This document shows positions 52,503 to 63,873 of a stretch of DNA of 64,000 bases, in pieces. Each line of letters starts with the position of its first letter. Position 1 is the first letter of the stretch. The stretch covers positions 243,175 through 307,174 of the forward strand of contig CAYJPV010000003.1 in assembly GCA_964372095.1 (NCBI GenBank), written 5' to 3'. This DNA is from CAYJPV01 sp964372095 (GTDB taxonomy: Bacteria; Acidobacteriota; Vicinamibacteria; Vicinamibacterales; JAKQTR01). A program made the position numbers and the translations under genes. The notes beneath the pieces were generated by a model, which was not told the DNA's origin, did not search any database, and was given only the letters and a program-made list of their open reading frames with translations.

Positions 52503-53809
52503 CCGCCACCGTGACACCGAACGCCGCACATGCCCTGCCACGGTCCGTGACGGACGTCTCCCGCCGATGGGCCTGGGTCAGCCTCGCCGTTGCCGTCGCT
52601 GCGGGGATTGCCGCCCGCCTGCTGTACCTGGACCATGTCATGGCGCTGCCGGGATTCGAGTGGACGGACCCGGACTTCTACATGGCCAAGTCCCGGGCCC
52701 TGTTCGAGGGCGGCTCCTGGCAGTGGACGTCGGAGGCCTTCCAGTACAAACACCGTGGGCGGGTCTTCCACCTGCCGCCCCTGTACCAGGTGTTCCTGTC
52801 GGTGTTCGGCACGTTGCCCTGGAACTGGCCCACGTCGGCAGCCATCGCGCAGGCCGTGGTGCCGGGTGTCAACAGTGTGGCCGCGTACGCCCTTGGCACG
52901 AACCTCCACAGCCGGCGCGCGGGCGTGATCGCCGGCTGGTTGCTCGCCATCAGCCCGGCGTTCGTCCACATCGCGCCGATTTTCATGCAGGAGCAGATTT
53001 ACATCCCGCTCCTGCTCACGTCACTGGCGACACTCTCATGGCTGCTGACCGGCCGTCGCCGCGGGGCGTGGTGGTTCGCGGGCGGTCTGCTGTTCGGACT
53101 GGCCATCCTGACGCGATCGATGCCGCTGTACTTCGTGCCGGTGGGTACGACGGCGGCCATCTGGCTCGCCGAGGACCGCCGGGAACGCGCCTGGGAGTTC
53201 GGGCTGCTGGTGCTCGGGCTGCTGGCGGTGACCCTCTCCTACAGCGTGTTCCTCTCCCTGGATGTCGGGCGCTGGATCTTCATCGAAGACCACGGCGTGA
53301 TCTCCATCGGTGCCTATACGCGCCGGATCTACACCGCCCCGCCCAGCCTGTTCAAGGAACTCACGGATCTGACGGACGCATTCCTGCGGTCGCCTGAGGC
53401 CTTTGTCGGCACCTTCCTGGACTTCGTCAAGGCAGCCTTCAAGCCGGCGGGGTCGCGGTGGGTGGACATCTACTTCGCGGATGCCAGGGGACTGGCGCTC
53501 CTGGCGATCGAGTTGTATGCGCTCCTGTGCACGGATGTCCTGTTCGCGGCGGCCGTTGTCCTGACCCCGTTCGGCGTCGTGCTGGCCCGTCGCAGGAACG
53601 CCAGTCTCGTCCTGGCCACCTGGCCCGTGATCGTCGTCCTGCTGACCGCGATCGCGGCGTACGGCGGTCCCAGGTACCGAAGCCCGGCCGAAGTGCTGCT
53701 CTACGTGTATCTGGCGATCGTGGCAGCGCGCGGATGGTCGTCGCCGTCACGCCGCGCGGTGCTCGTCGCAGCCACGGTCTCGTTCGCGCTGTTCTGGCTG
53801 GTCCGGTAG
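52499..53809 (+). CDS. GT39/GT83-like membrane glycosyltransferase
   Basis: A 436-residue polytopic protein. The first loop holds FEWTDPDFYMAKSRALFEGG, an Asp-Asp-like acidic motif of ArnT/PMT (GT-C) transferases. About ten membrane segments follow. It probably transfers a sugar from polyprenyl phosphate in the periplasm. It is the last gene of the eight-gene operon, started by GTG (GTGA overlap). A minus-strand gene ends seven bases after it. Confidence 0.72.
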   Translation: MTATVTPNAAHALPRSVTDVSRRWAWVSLAVAVAAGIAARLLYLDHVMALPGFEWTDPDFYMAKSRALFEGGSWQWTSEAFQYKHRGRVFHLPPLYQVFLSVFGTLPWNWPTSAAIAQAVVPGVNSVAAYALGTNLHSRRAGVIAGWLLAISPAFVHIAPIFMQEQIYIPLLLTSLATLSWLLTGRRRGAWWFAGGLLFGLAILTRSMPLYFVPVGTTAAIWLAEDRRERAWEFGLLVLGLLAVTLSYSVFLSLDVGRWIFIEDHGVISIGAYTRRIYTAPPSLFKELTDLTDAFLRSPEAFVGTFLDFVKAAFKPAGSRWVDIYFADARGLALLAIELYALLCTDVLFAAAVVLTPFGVVLARRRNASLVLATWPVIVVLLTAIAAYGGPRYRSPAEVLLYVYLAIVAARGWSSPSRRAVLVAATVSFALFWLVR

Positions 53810-53816
53810 GCGTCGG

Positions 53817-54497
53817 TCACCGGACCGGCGTGTAGAGTTCGCTGACGTCGGCCCGCCGGCGAAGCCGCTCCACCCACTCGTTGGCGGCCTGCGTCCGCCG
53901 TTGCTGCCGGGCCCGCGTCTCGACGTCATCCCTGGCCTCGGCGAACGTCATCGGACGGCCGTCGCGGACGAATGCCGCTCGATGCCGTTCGAAGTACGCC
54001 TGCAGTTCGGCCTCGGACGGCAGCGGCTGGGCTTCGAAGCGGCGTTCCACGAACAGCTCGACGAGCAGGATGTCGGCCGCCATCATCCGGATCCCGTCGT
54101 CCGTCAATCCCAGGCGGCGTTTCGCCGACTCCCACTCGGCCTCCGAGGCGTACCGCTGCCGCGCCCACACGAGCATGGCTTCCACGCTGACCATGTCGGG
54201 GTCGGACGTCTCGTAGCGCAGCGCCTCATCGAGGACAAGCCGTCGCTCGATCAGGCGCGTGAGACCCACGCCCACGGGATCACGGGCGTCTCGCGTGTCG
54301 ACGAATCCCAGTTCGATGGCAGCCCGGACGTCGGAGAGCGTAATGATCGTGCCCGACACCACCGCGAGGACGCGATCCAGCAGTTCCCGGGCGGGCGCCG
54401 CCGCCGGCATCGCGACAAACAGGCACACGCACGCCACCATGACGGCCCCGCCCCATCGTCGCCCGCCGCGGCTGTGTGGCTTGCTCCTCTGCCTCAT
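53817..54497 (-). CDS. SurA-like periplasmic protein without PPIase domain
   Basis: A 226-residue protein. A signal-like N-terminus (hydrophobic about 20-35, AMPAAAPA) is followed by LLDRVLAVVSGTIITLSDV, the start of the SurA/PrsA N-terminal chaperone domain, and a helical region. The usual rotamase domains are absent, so a short chaperone or periplasmic foldase is likely. ATG at 54497 is preferred; 54515 and 54530 are in frame. It lies beside an outer-membrane protein gene, which fits a role in barrel assembly. Confidence 0.7.
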   Translation of the reverse strand: MRQRSKPHSRGGRRWGGAVMVACVCLFVAMPAAAPARELLDRVLAVVSGTIITLSDVRAAIELGFVDTRDARDPVGVGLTRLIERRLVLDEALRYETSDPDMVSVEAMLVWARQRYASEAEWESAKRRLGLTDDGIRMMAADILLVELFVERRFEAQPLPSEAELQAYFERHRAAFVRDGRPMTFAEARDDVETRARQQRRTQAANEWVERLRRRADVSELYTPVR

Positions 54498-54525
54498 CCT
54501 GCTTCCTGCCATCTCGTGTCTGCCG

Positions 54526-54578
<53 letters not shown>

Positions 54579-54590
<12 letters not shown>

Positions 54591-57455
54591 GCCGAGGCTG
54601 ATGTGCCATTCACGGCGGCCCTCGCGGACCGACCCGTAGGTGCGCAACGTACCGAGCTTGAAGCCCAGGTCGACGCGCAGCGGCCCGATGGGCGACTTGT
54701 ATCGCACGCCGAACCCGGCACCGCTGCGCAACTGCCCCAGACCGATGTCATTCACCCGTGCGTAAACGTTGCCCACGTCGACGAATCCAACGATGCCCAG
54801 GTCCTTCCATAACGCCAGCCGGCCCTCGGCATTGACGAGGAGTTCGGCGTGGCCGCCCTTGGGAATACCATCGCGGTCGAACACCGCCGCAGTTCCCAGA
54901 TGGTCGAGGCGGAATCCCCGGACGGTCGTATCGCCGCCAGCGAAGAACCGCTTGCTCGCGGGCAGGTCCCGCACACGCTCGACGCCGGTGGTTCCGTCCG
55001 GGTTGGTCACGCTGACGTTCCGGGGAAAACCCGTGCCGAGGCCGACGCGGATGCCGCCAGCAAGCACGAGGCGAGGCTGGGCCGGCAGCTGCCGGTAGGC
55101 GAACGCCTGCAAGAATGTCTTGGCGTACCCAATCTCGGAACCCAGCTGACGCAGGGCAAACTCGCCGCTCACGCTGAGGAGCGTACCTCGGACGGGCTCG
55201 ATCGGATCGTTGCGGGTATCGCGGGCCATCGTGCCCGCCACCGACGACAACAGCACCTGCGGGAACAGCCGGTCGATCAGAGGCTTGTCGACGGGGTTGA
55301 TCCGGTCGTCGAAGATCTCGTTGCGCTCGACCGTGAACTGGCCGATGTAGTTCCATCCGCCGTCCCGCCGGTCGATGAAGTCCATGCGGGCCGAGCGGTG
55401 GCGAAAGCGGAAACTCGTCCGGCTGCCCTGCTCGAAGACCGCGGCCACCAGGAGGTCGCCGCGGGACGTCAGCACGCGGGGTTCGCGGTACGAACCGATG
55501 ACCCGATACTCGAGGTCCGTCTCACTGCCGGCGCCGGCCGGCGTCTGGTCGTACCGGCGCAGGCTGACACGACTGAAGAGGTTCACGCTGCGGTTCTTGC
55601 CCCACAGGTTGCGCCGGCCGACTTCAAAGAATCCCCGTGGCGCGACCTCGGAGGTCTCGACCCGCTGGAATTCCAGACCGCCGCCGTAGCCAATCGACGT
55701 CGCGGGCGCCTCTTCCACGGTGACGAGCACGTCGCGGCGATCATCGTTGGTATGCGGCAGTTCTGAAATCGTCGACCGGCGGAAGAGGCCGAGCGCGGCC
55801 AGTCGACGCTGGCTCTCGGACACGGCAGCATCGCCCAGCGGATCGCCGGGCCTCAGCGTGAGTTCACGGCGGATGGTCGCCTCACTGGTGCGCGTGTTCC
55901 CCACGATCAGGATGTGATCCACCAGGGTCTGCCGGCCCTCGCGCACACTGAAGTGCACATCGGCGTTCGTGCCGTCGGTGGACAGCGTGACCACGCCGTC
56001 CACGCCCGCCTCGCGGAACCCGCCGTCGCGGTACGCGACAAGGATACGCTCGCGGTCCTCTTCGACGAGCGGGCGGTAGTAGGGGTCGCCGGCGCGCGTG
56101 TTCATACCGGCCCGGACGACGGCATCCGGCAGTGCACGCACGCCCTCGAACGACACGCGGCTGACGACGGCGCGCGGACCTTCCTCGATCTGGAACGCCA
56201 CGGTCACGGGTACATCGGGCGACCCCGGCGTCCGGCCGCCGACGGTCACGAGCGGCGTCACGGCGGCGCGGGTGTACCCGCGCCGCCGAAGGCCGGCCAG
56301 GACCGCGCCGGCGTCGGCCTCCCGCCCCGCCGGGCCGCACGGATCACCAGGCTTGAGGCTGGCCGTCGACAGATTCCCGCTCGACACTGCGGCGTTGCTG
56401 CTGAGGGCGATGCCAGCCACCCGATAGAGCGCGCCGCGGGTGACGGTGAAGACGATGCGCAGGTGTCCGTCGGACTCCTCCCGTGTGAACGGCGCGCGGG
56501 CATCCCGGTATCCCTGGCCGCGCAGGAAGCGCTCGATGCGGAACTGCGAGTCCTCGAGCAGATCTTCGTCGGCCGATCCCTCCCGCGCCACGGGCACCAG
56601 GACGTCGCGTTCTTTTTCGGGCAGCGGGTCTCCGGCGAACTGCACCGTCACCAGCGGCCCCCGCGTGACGGCCACCGTGAGATCCACGCCCCCACCGGCT
56701 TCGTCGATCCTGACGAACGGATCGGCCCGGGCCTCCAGGAACCCTTGCGCCCGAAACGCGTCGACGTGGGCGCTCAGGCGCTTACGCAGTTCCAACGGCT
56801 GGTACGGCAACCCGGGGCGCAGCCCCAGTTCACTGCGGACGCGCGCGACAGCATCGGCGGGCGCCCCGCGGAACTCGACGGCACGAATCACCGCGCGCGT
56901 GCCCGGAACGACATCGAACACGAGGTCACCGGGTTCGGCCCCTGGTGCGTCGAGCGCCCTCGGCTGCACCGCGGCGCGGAGATACCCGTAGTCCGCGTAC
57001 ACTTCTTCGACCGTCCGGGCCACGTCGGTGGCCCGCCCCAGCGGCGGCTGCGTGCCGAAACGCAGCGTCACGGCGTCCCGCAGCACGCGATCCGGCAGCC
57101 CGGTGTCCCCGCTGAAGACGAGACGTCCCACCTCCCGCAGAGGTACGAGTTCAACCACTACCCGGACGCCGCCGTCAGCGGCTTCGCCGTGCACCCGCAC
57201 GTCCAGGTACGTGCCAAGCCCCATGAGGTGCACGATCGTCCGGCGCACGGCGACCGGCGTCAGGGGCTCGCCGGCGCGCATCTCGATCAGGCTGGCCACC
57301 TGCGGGTCGCGCACCTCGACGCCGAGGGAGACGACGCGCACGGCGGCCACCGTCGCGCCCAGCAGCCGGTCCAGCGCCTGAGGGTCCGCCGGCTGCGCCC
57401 CGGCGGCCTGTGCTGCCAGCAGCAGCCCCACGATGGCGGCAAGAGACGTCCGCAT
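54579..57455 (-). CDS. tamA: TamA/BamA-family outer-membrane protein with about seven POTRA repeats
   Basis: A 958-residue outer-membrane insertase-like protein. The signal peptide (about 1-20) is followed by about seven consecutive POTRA-like repeats (residues about 35-595), judged by eye from the recurring beta-alpha pattern and boundaries such as REVGRLVFSGDTGLP, RAVIRAVEFRGAPAD and VDHILIVGNTRTSEATIR. The C-terminal 16-strand barrel (about 600-958) has the signature RFFAGGDTTVRGFR and ends in GQAF. It follows tamB with a 1-base overlap (TGATG), so TamA-like function with TamB is likely. BamA usually has five POTRAs and TamA three. Confidence 0.85.
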
Positions 57456-60400
57456 CAGAAGACGTGCCGCACGCGGACGTCCACCGAGTAGGTGCGGTCC
57501 TCGTTCTGCGTGACGACCCAGGACAACCGGTCGTTCTGGTCGTACTCGAGCAGGATGACCTGGTCGCCGGTCGACGACGTCAGGCTGCGCGAGTAAGTGA
57601 GGTACACGCGGTCCGAAATGCGCTTGCCGATGGTCAGGCGGGCGCCCGGGATGAAGCGGCCGGTCTGCTGTGACGGGTCGGTGAGCATCGGCGTGATCTG
57701 GAACGTGTCGACGCCGAACGTCCGCTCGACGACACGCCCCACGTTGGACGCAATCGGGCTCGCCAGGAGCCGGGCTGCCCGGGCCTGCAGCAACGTCTGC
57801 TCGGCGGTGTTGGGATTCTGCAGGGCGCGCAACTCCGGGTCCTGCGTGTTGCCCGCGTCACCGAGCAGGAGCGTGACGATGTCGACCTGGGGCAGCGGCG
57901 GGTCGGACGACAGGTCGAGGCTCATGCGCTGCATCGTGCCCAGGACGCGCACGGTCACGCGGTACGTCTGCCCCGGTGCACGGACACGCGTCTCGGCCTC
58001 GAAGTCGAAGGACGGCTCGATCTTCAGGGGGTTGGCAAAGTCGATGTTGCCGCGCGTCACCACGATCCGTTTGCCTTCGAACCAGACTTCGCCCCGTTCG
58101 ACTTCCGCGCGTCCGAACAGCAGCGGCCGGTCGTAGGTGCCTCCCAGGCGGAGGTCCGCACTGGAGGTGATGCGGGCCAGGTTGTTGTCGATTTCGAGGG
58201 TCTGCGGAGCCAGGATGCGCACGTCGAAACGGAGCGGGAACCCCGTCGGCGCGGCCACTCCGCCGCCGGCGGTCGTCACGGCGGCCGCCCCCAGTTCGAG
58301 CATGCCGCTGCCCAGGTCGACGCGGCGCTTCAGCGTTGCGCCGCGTACCTGCACCGTGCCGCTCAGCACGGGCTGCCCGATCGGGCCGCGCAGCGTGAGA
58401 TCGGCATCCAGCAACGACCGGAACCCTTCCGGATACCGCAATTCCATGGCTTCGCCGCTCGCCGTCAGGTCGAGCACCGACGGCACGAACCCCTCGAGCC
58501 CGATGCGGCCGCCAAACCGGACGTCACCGCGCGCCATCACGGCGCGGACGTCATCGACGCGGATGTTCCGGCCGTCGAACGCCACGCGACCGTTGATGCG
58601 GTCCACGGCGTGCGGCATGAGCATGGATCGGATGCGGCCATCGGTGAGGTCGGCGTGCCCGGTGATCAGGGGGCGCTCCAGCGTCCCGCCGATGTCCGCC
58701 CGGAGCGTCGCCCGTCCCGCGCTGCGCAGATCGCGAAAGAATGCCTGCAGCACGCCCAGGTTGGCGTCGCCCTCGGCGTGCAGGCCGAGCTGGCCGGCGA
58801 TCACATCGACCCGTCCGGACACCGCCAGGCTGGTGTCGTCGCCCTTCAGCCGGAAGCCCGTGAGCGTCACGTCCCCTTGATCGAGCGCCACGTCAAGCGG
58901 ACCGTCGTTGCGCAGCTGGTAATCGAACAGCCGCATGTCCACCTTGTCCACGTGGACGCGGGCCGAGACGCCTTCCGGCGTGATGAACGACCCGGCGGCC
59001 CGCACGGTGCCGCTGGCCACGACGGTCGCGAACGGCGACAGGCCGGGCATGAGGACCCGGACGTAGGGATCGATGGACGTATCCGTGAAACGGAACTGCA
59101 GTTCGCCGGCGTAGTCGCCGATCAGCACCATCCGCCCCGTGCCCGTCACCCCCAGGCGAGGCGACCCGCCTTCCATCTCGAAGGACATCTCGTCGCCACG
59201 CATCTTGATGCGGCCCGAGATCGTGCCCACGCCTTCGTCCGCGACGTACAAGTCCCGGATCCGGCCCCGGACCTCGTACTCCGGTTCGATCATCTGGCCG
59301 CTGCCGTTGGCGGTGAACTCGACCGTGCCCGTCAGGGGTGCCTGGTGGAACGTCCACATCTGGATGGCATCCACGGGAATCCCGCGGGCATCGGCGTTGA
59401 ACGAGTAGTGGCCCAGCCATTCGACGTGGGCCGTGCCCCGGGCAAGACCGCTTCCTTTGCGAACCTCGAAGCCATCGAGCCAGACGCCGGTGCCGTCGAA
59501 ACGCAGCGGCGAGGCCGCCGACGCGTAGTACTCGTCGTACGCCACCGCGTCGGTCACCGTCGCGCGGCCAAACCCGTACGGGCCCAGGTAGTCGCCGTAC
59601 AGATGCAGTTCGCCGCTGACGGCGCCGAAGATGGGGTACTCGTCGAGGATGAACGCGTGGCGGAGCTCTTCGAGCGGCCAGTCCTGACTCCGAATCCGCG
59701 CATTCATCTCTTCGCCGCCATCCTTGCGAGGGTATCCCAGCGAGAAGCGGCCGCTCGCCCGGATCTCGGAGCCATCCTTGCGGATGACGGCGTCCTTCGT
59801 GTCGAGGTACATGTTCTCGACGGTGATGTTCGCGTCCCCATCCCCCCACTCGACGTCCCACGCCCGCAGGCGGCGGCCGACGGCCTTGCCCTCCACGCGG
59901 GGCCGCGCAATGTGGTTCAGCAGCACCCCGTCGATCGTGCCGCCGCCGCCCACTTCGAACGGACGTGTGGGCGACCCGAAGGCGGTCAACACGCCGGCGA
60001 GCACCCGGTCGCTTTCCTGCCAGTCGGTGCTGGTCACATGGAACGGAATGACGCAGCGGTCCCCCCAGGCCGTCCGCCCCTGGAACTCAAGGTAGGTCGA
60101 CACCGTTGCGGCCCGGCTGGGAGCGATGTCCACCCATTCCGGTCCGTACTCGTAGCTCACTGTGCCGCCCACCGCGACGTTGTCGAGGGGCGGGAACGGG
60201 TCGCCGAATACATGGGCAATGGGCGGGTCCGGGATGCGCGCCGGCAATGTCCGCGTCTGCACCGACACGCCGGGTGGCGGTACGGCCGTGATGGTGCCGT
60301 GCCCCCGGTGTTCCTCCCAATGGCGCAGGCGCCACTCGAGCAGGTTGCGCCCGGTGGCGCGGCCGGCCAGCCGGATGCCTTCGTACGCCATCGCGTCGGA

Positions 60401-61501
60401 GAACTCCTTGAGATCCACGTCGGTGTACGTCGTCTCGAGACTGGCGTTCGCCGGCGCCGGCGTGTTGATGGGCCAGAGCCGGTAGACGAACTCGACGTGG
60501 CCGCCGTAGAACGCCGAGCGTGATCGCGTCACGTCGAACCGCTCGTGGGTCCAGACCAGCGCCCCTTCCATGCCGGGAAAGTGGTACGCGTTCAGGGCGG
60601 GGTCGTCCCCCCGGAAGGTCCCCTTCAGCTCGCGCCCGCCCTTGAACATGTGGAAGGTCCCGGTGAAGTGCGCCTCCCCGGTGAGCGAGAACGTGTAGGG
60701 CGCCCAGAACACCTCGCGCATCTGGGGCAACTGCAGCACGGACTCGACCTGGTAGGTCTGCTCGGGCCAGTGCCCCGGGTCCAGCTTCCCCGTGCAGACC
60801 GTCTCGCTGCCGAACGTGCTGATTTCGATCTTGTCGAACAGCACCAGGCCCTTGTCGATGCGGAACCAGCTCCGCACGTCCGCCCAGGCGGGTTCGTAGC
60901 TCTGGATGCGGAGCACGCCGCGACCCGATCGCAGGACGCCGCGATACCCCGCCAGGTTCATGATGGTGATATCGAGGCCGGGCAGGTCCACGCCCCACGG
61001 CGTGCCGTGGTCCGTGTACGAGAGCTCGCCGCGGTGCGCCCGCACGTAGCTGACGGTCGTCGTGAACGTGCCCGGGCCGGTCGACGCCCGGGATCGGAAC
61101 CGCGGGAAGTTGTGGCGGCCGCCGGGGAATTGTTCGATCCGCATGCGCCAACCGGTCATTTCGACGCTCGAAATCCGGAACTCGCGGCGCAGCAGCGCCC
61201 ACAGAGGGACTGCGATCTGGATCTCTTTCGCGCGCAGGAACGGTTCGGCCGCGGCGTCGATGCCTTCAACGGCCAGATCGCGCGCCACGAGGCGACCGTC
61301 GACGAGGCGCACCGACAGGCTCCCCATCGTCACGGGGCGCAGGATCTCCGCCGACACGTAGGCCTCGACGCGGGTGCGCACCGCGGGACCGACGTCCACC
61401 GTCACGGTCGTGACAATCGACGCCGCCATGAGGGCAAGGGCGATCATGCCCGCCCGGCGAGCGTGGGCACCCAGGCGGCGGGCCGTATCACGGGCCGACA
61501 T
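57455..61501 (-). CDS. tamB: Translocation/assembly module protein TamB
   Basis: A 1348-residue AsmA-like protein anchored by one N-terminal helix (about 18-35), then a long beta-rich body, and a C-terminal DUF490-type domain with LPQVDIVTLLLGD (about 1190). It spans the periplasm and, with TamA, moves proteins or lipids to the outer membrane. It ends in RHVF, an aromatic C-terminus, and overlaps the tamA start by one base. The biotin carrier gene ends 12 bases upstream, so all may be co-transcribed. Confidence 0.9.
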   Translation of the reverse strand: MSARDTARRLGAHARRAGMIALALMAASIVTTVTVDVGPAVRTRVEAYVSAEILRPVTMGSLSVRLVDGRLVARDLAVEGIDAAAEPFLRAKEIQIAVPLWALLRREFRISSVEMTGWRMRIEQFPGGRHNFPRFRSRASTGPGTFTTTVSYVRAHRGELSYTDHGTPWGVDLPGLDITIMNLAGYRGVLRSGRGVLRIQSYEPAWADVRSWFRIDKGLVLFDKIEISTFGSETVCTGKLDPGHWPEQTYQVESVLQLPQMREVFWAPYTFSLTGEAHFTGTFHMFKGGRELKGTFRGDDPALNAYHFPGMEGALVWTHERFDVTRSRSAFYGGHVEFVYRLWPINTPAPANASLETTYTDVDLKEFSDAMAYEGIRLAGRATGRNLLEWRLRHWEEHRGHGTITAVPPPGVSVQTRTLPARIPDPPIAHVFGDPFPPLDNVAVGGTVSYEYGPEWVDIAPSRAATVSTYLEFQGRTAWGDRCVIPFHVTSTDWQESDRVLAGVLTAFGSPTRPFEVGGGGTIDGVLLNHIARPRVEGKAVGRRLRAWDVEWGDGDANITVENMYLDTKDAVIRKDGSEIRASGRFSLGYPRKDGGEEMNARIRSQDWPLEELRHAFILDEYPIFGAVSGELHLYGDYLGPYGFGRATVTDAVAYDEYYASAASPLRFDGTGVWLDGFEVRKGSGLARGTAHVEWLGHYSFNADARGIPVDAIQMWTFHQAPLTGTVEFTANGSGQMIEPEYEVRGRIRDLYVADEGVGTISGRIKMRGDEMSFEMEGGSPRLGVTGTGRMVLIGDYAGELQFRFTDTSIDPYVRVLMPGLSPFATVVASGTVRAAGSFITPEGVSARVHVDKVDMRLFDYQLRNDGPLDVALDQGDVTLTGFRLKGDDTSLAVSGRVDVIAGQLGLHAEGDANLGVLQAFFRDLRSAGRATLRADIGGTLERPLITGHADLTDGRIRSMLMPHAVDRINGRVAFDGRNIRVDDVRAVMARGDVRFGGRIGLEGFVPSVLDLTASGEAMELRYPEGFRSLLDADLTLRGPIGQPVLSGTVQVRGATLKRRVDLGSGMLELGAAAVTTAGGGVAAPTGFPLRFDVRILAPQTLEIDNNLARITSSADLRLGGTYDRPLLFGRAEVERGEVWFEGKRIVVTRGNIDFANPLKIEPSFDFEAETRVRAPGQTYRVTVRVLGTMQRMSLDLSSDPPLPQVDIVTLLLGDAGNTQDPELRALQNPNTAEQTLLQARAARLLASPIASNVGRVVERTFGVDTFQITPMLTDPSQQTGRFIPGARLTIGKRISDRVYLTYSRSLTSSTGDQVILLEYDQNDRLSWVVTQNEDRTYSVDVRVRHVF

Positions 61502-61513
61502 GGTCGTGGCCGG

Positions 61514-62032
61514 CTACTCCACCACGACCAGCACGCGGCCGGCTTCCACCGACATGCCCTCGGTCACGAGGACATCCACCACGCGGCCGTCTTTCGGGGA
61601 GCGCAGTTCATTCTCCATCTTCATCGCCTCGACGACGACGAGGCCCTGCCGGACGGCCACCTGGTCGCCCGGTTTCACGAGGACCTTCACGACCTTGCCC
61701 GGCATGGGCGCAAGGACAGGCCGGACGCCTGACACCACGGCGGGCCCGGCCGTACCGCGGCCAAAGCGGCCGGCGCCGCCCGTCAGGACCCGAGCCGTCA
61801 CGACGCCGTTGGCCATGTGGACGGCCAGTTCGCCGGGCAGCCCCGTCCCGGCCAGTCCTGCCTGCACGCTCTGCTGCCCGCCGCTCACACAGACGAGCGA
61901 GTATGTGCTGTCATCCACCGCCGCGGCGTCCACGAGGCGCTCCCGGCCGTCGATGGTCACGGCGAAGGCCCCGTCACGAGGCTCCACCGTCACCGCCCGC
62001 ACGCGCCCGTTCACTTCGATCTGCAGTTCCAT
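61514..62032 (-). CDS. Biotin carboxyl carrier protein
   Basis: A 172-residue protein. The last 70 residues are a biotinyl domain with the biotinylated Lys138 in EAMKME. The first 70 form a beta domain like the BT domain of acyl-CoA carboxylase alpha subunits, joined by a Gly/Ala-rich linker. It is the acceptor for the biotin carboxylase encoded upstream. The start at MELQIEVNG has no clear Shine-Dalgarno. The upstream 62033-62330 holds a poly-G tract (62158-62183), a scaffold gap and no gene. Confidence 0.9.
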   Translation of the reverse strand: MELQIEVNGRVRAVTVEPRDGAFAVTIDGRERLVDAAAVDDSTYSLVCVSGGQQSVQAGLAGTGLPGELAVHMANGVVTARVLTGGAGRFGRGTAGPAVVSGVRPVLAPMPGKVVKVLVKPGDQVAVRQGLVVVEAMKMENELRSPKDGRVVDVLVTEGMSVEAGRVLVVVE

Positions 62033-62157
62033 GCTCGGTTCCCGTCTGCCGTCCCGCGCGCGTCGTGCGCCACAAAGGCCGGCTGAAGCCGGCCCCCACA
62101 ACGGAGTGAGCCGGCCCCCACGACTCCCGTTTATCCCGCGTCACGATTTCCGGTCGT

Positions 62158-62330
62158 GGGGGGGGGGGGGGGGGGGGGGGGGGCGCGGCCGGCCCCCCGC
62201 GCCCGGGCGCGGGGCGCGGGGGGCGCGGGCGGNNNNNNNNNNCGCCGTCACCCGCCCCCCCCCACCCCCTTTTACCCCGCTCACCCATTCCCGGGGGGGG
62301 CGCCGGGCTTCCGCGGGACGCCACCTGTCG
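62158..62330. other. Poly-G stretch and assembly gap
   Basis: About 26 Gs (62158-62183) and a low-complexity G/C stretch lead to ten N (62233-62242). A further low-complexity C-rich stretch follows to about 62300. This is the junction between the biotin carrier and biotin carboxylase genes and is likely to be a sequencing artefact. Whether both genes are truly adjacent is not proven. Confidence 0.85.
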
Positions 62331-63857
<1,527 letters not shown>

Positions 63858-63866
63858 ATGCGGGCC

Positions 63867-63872
63867 ATTGTA
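63867..63872 (-). promoter_or_regulatory. Candidate -10 box of the biotin carboxylase gene
   Basis: TACAAT on the minus strand is nine bases before the ATG at 63857, with no Shine-Dalgarno. The heptad array begins a few bases further upstream, as for the symporter gene. Confidence 0.45.
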
Positions 63873-63873
63873 C

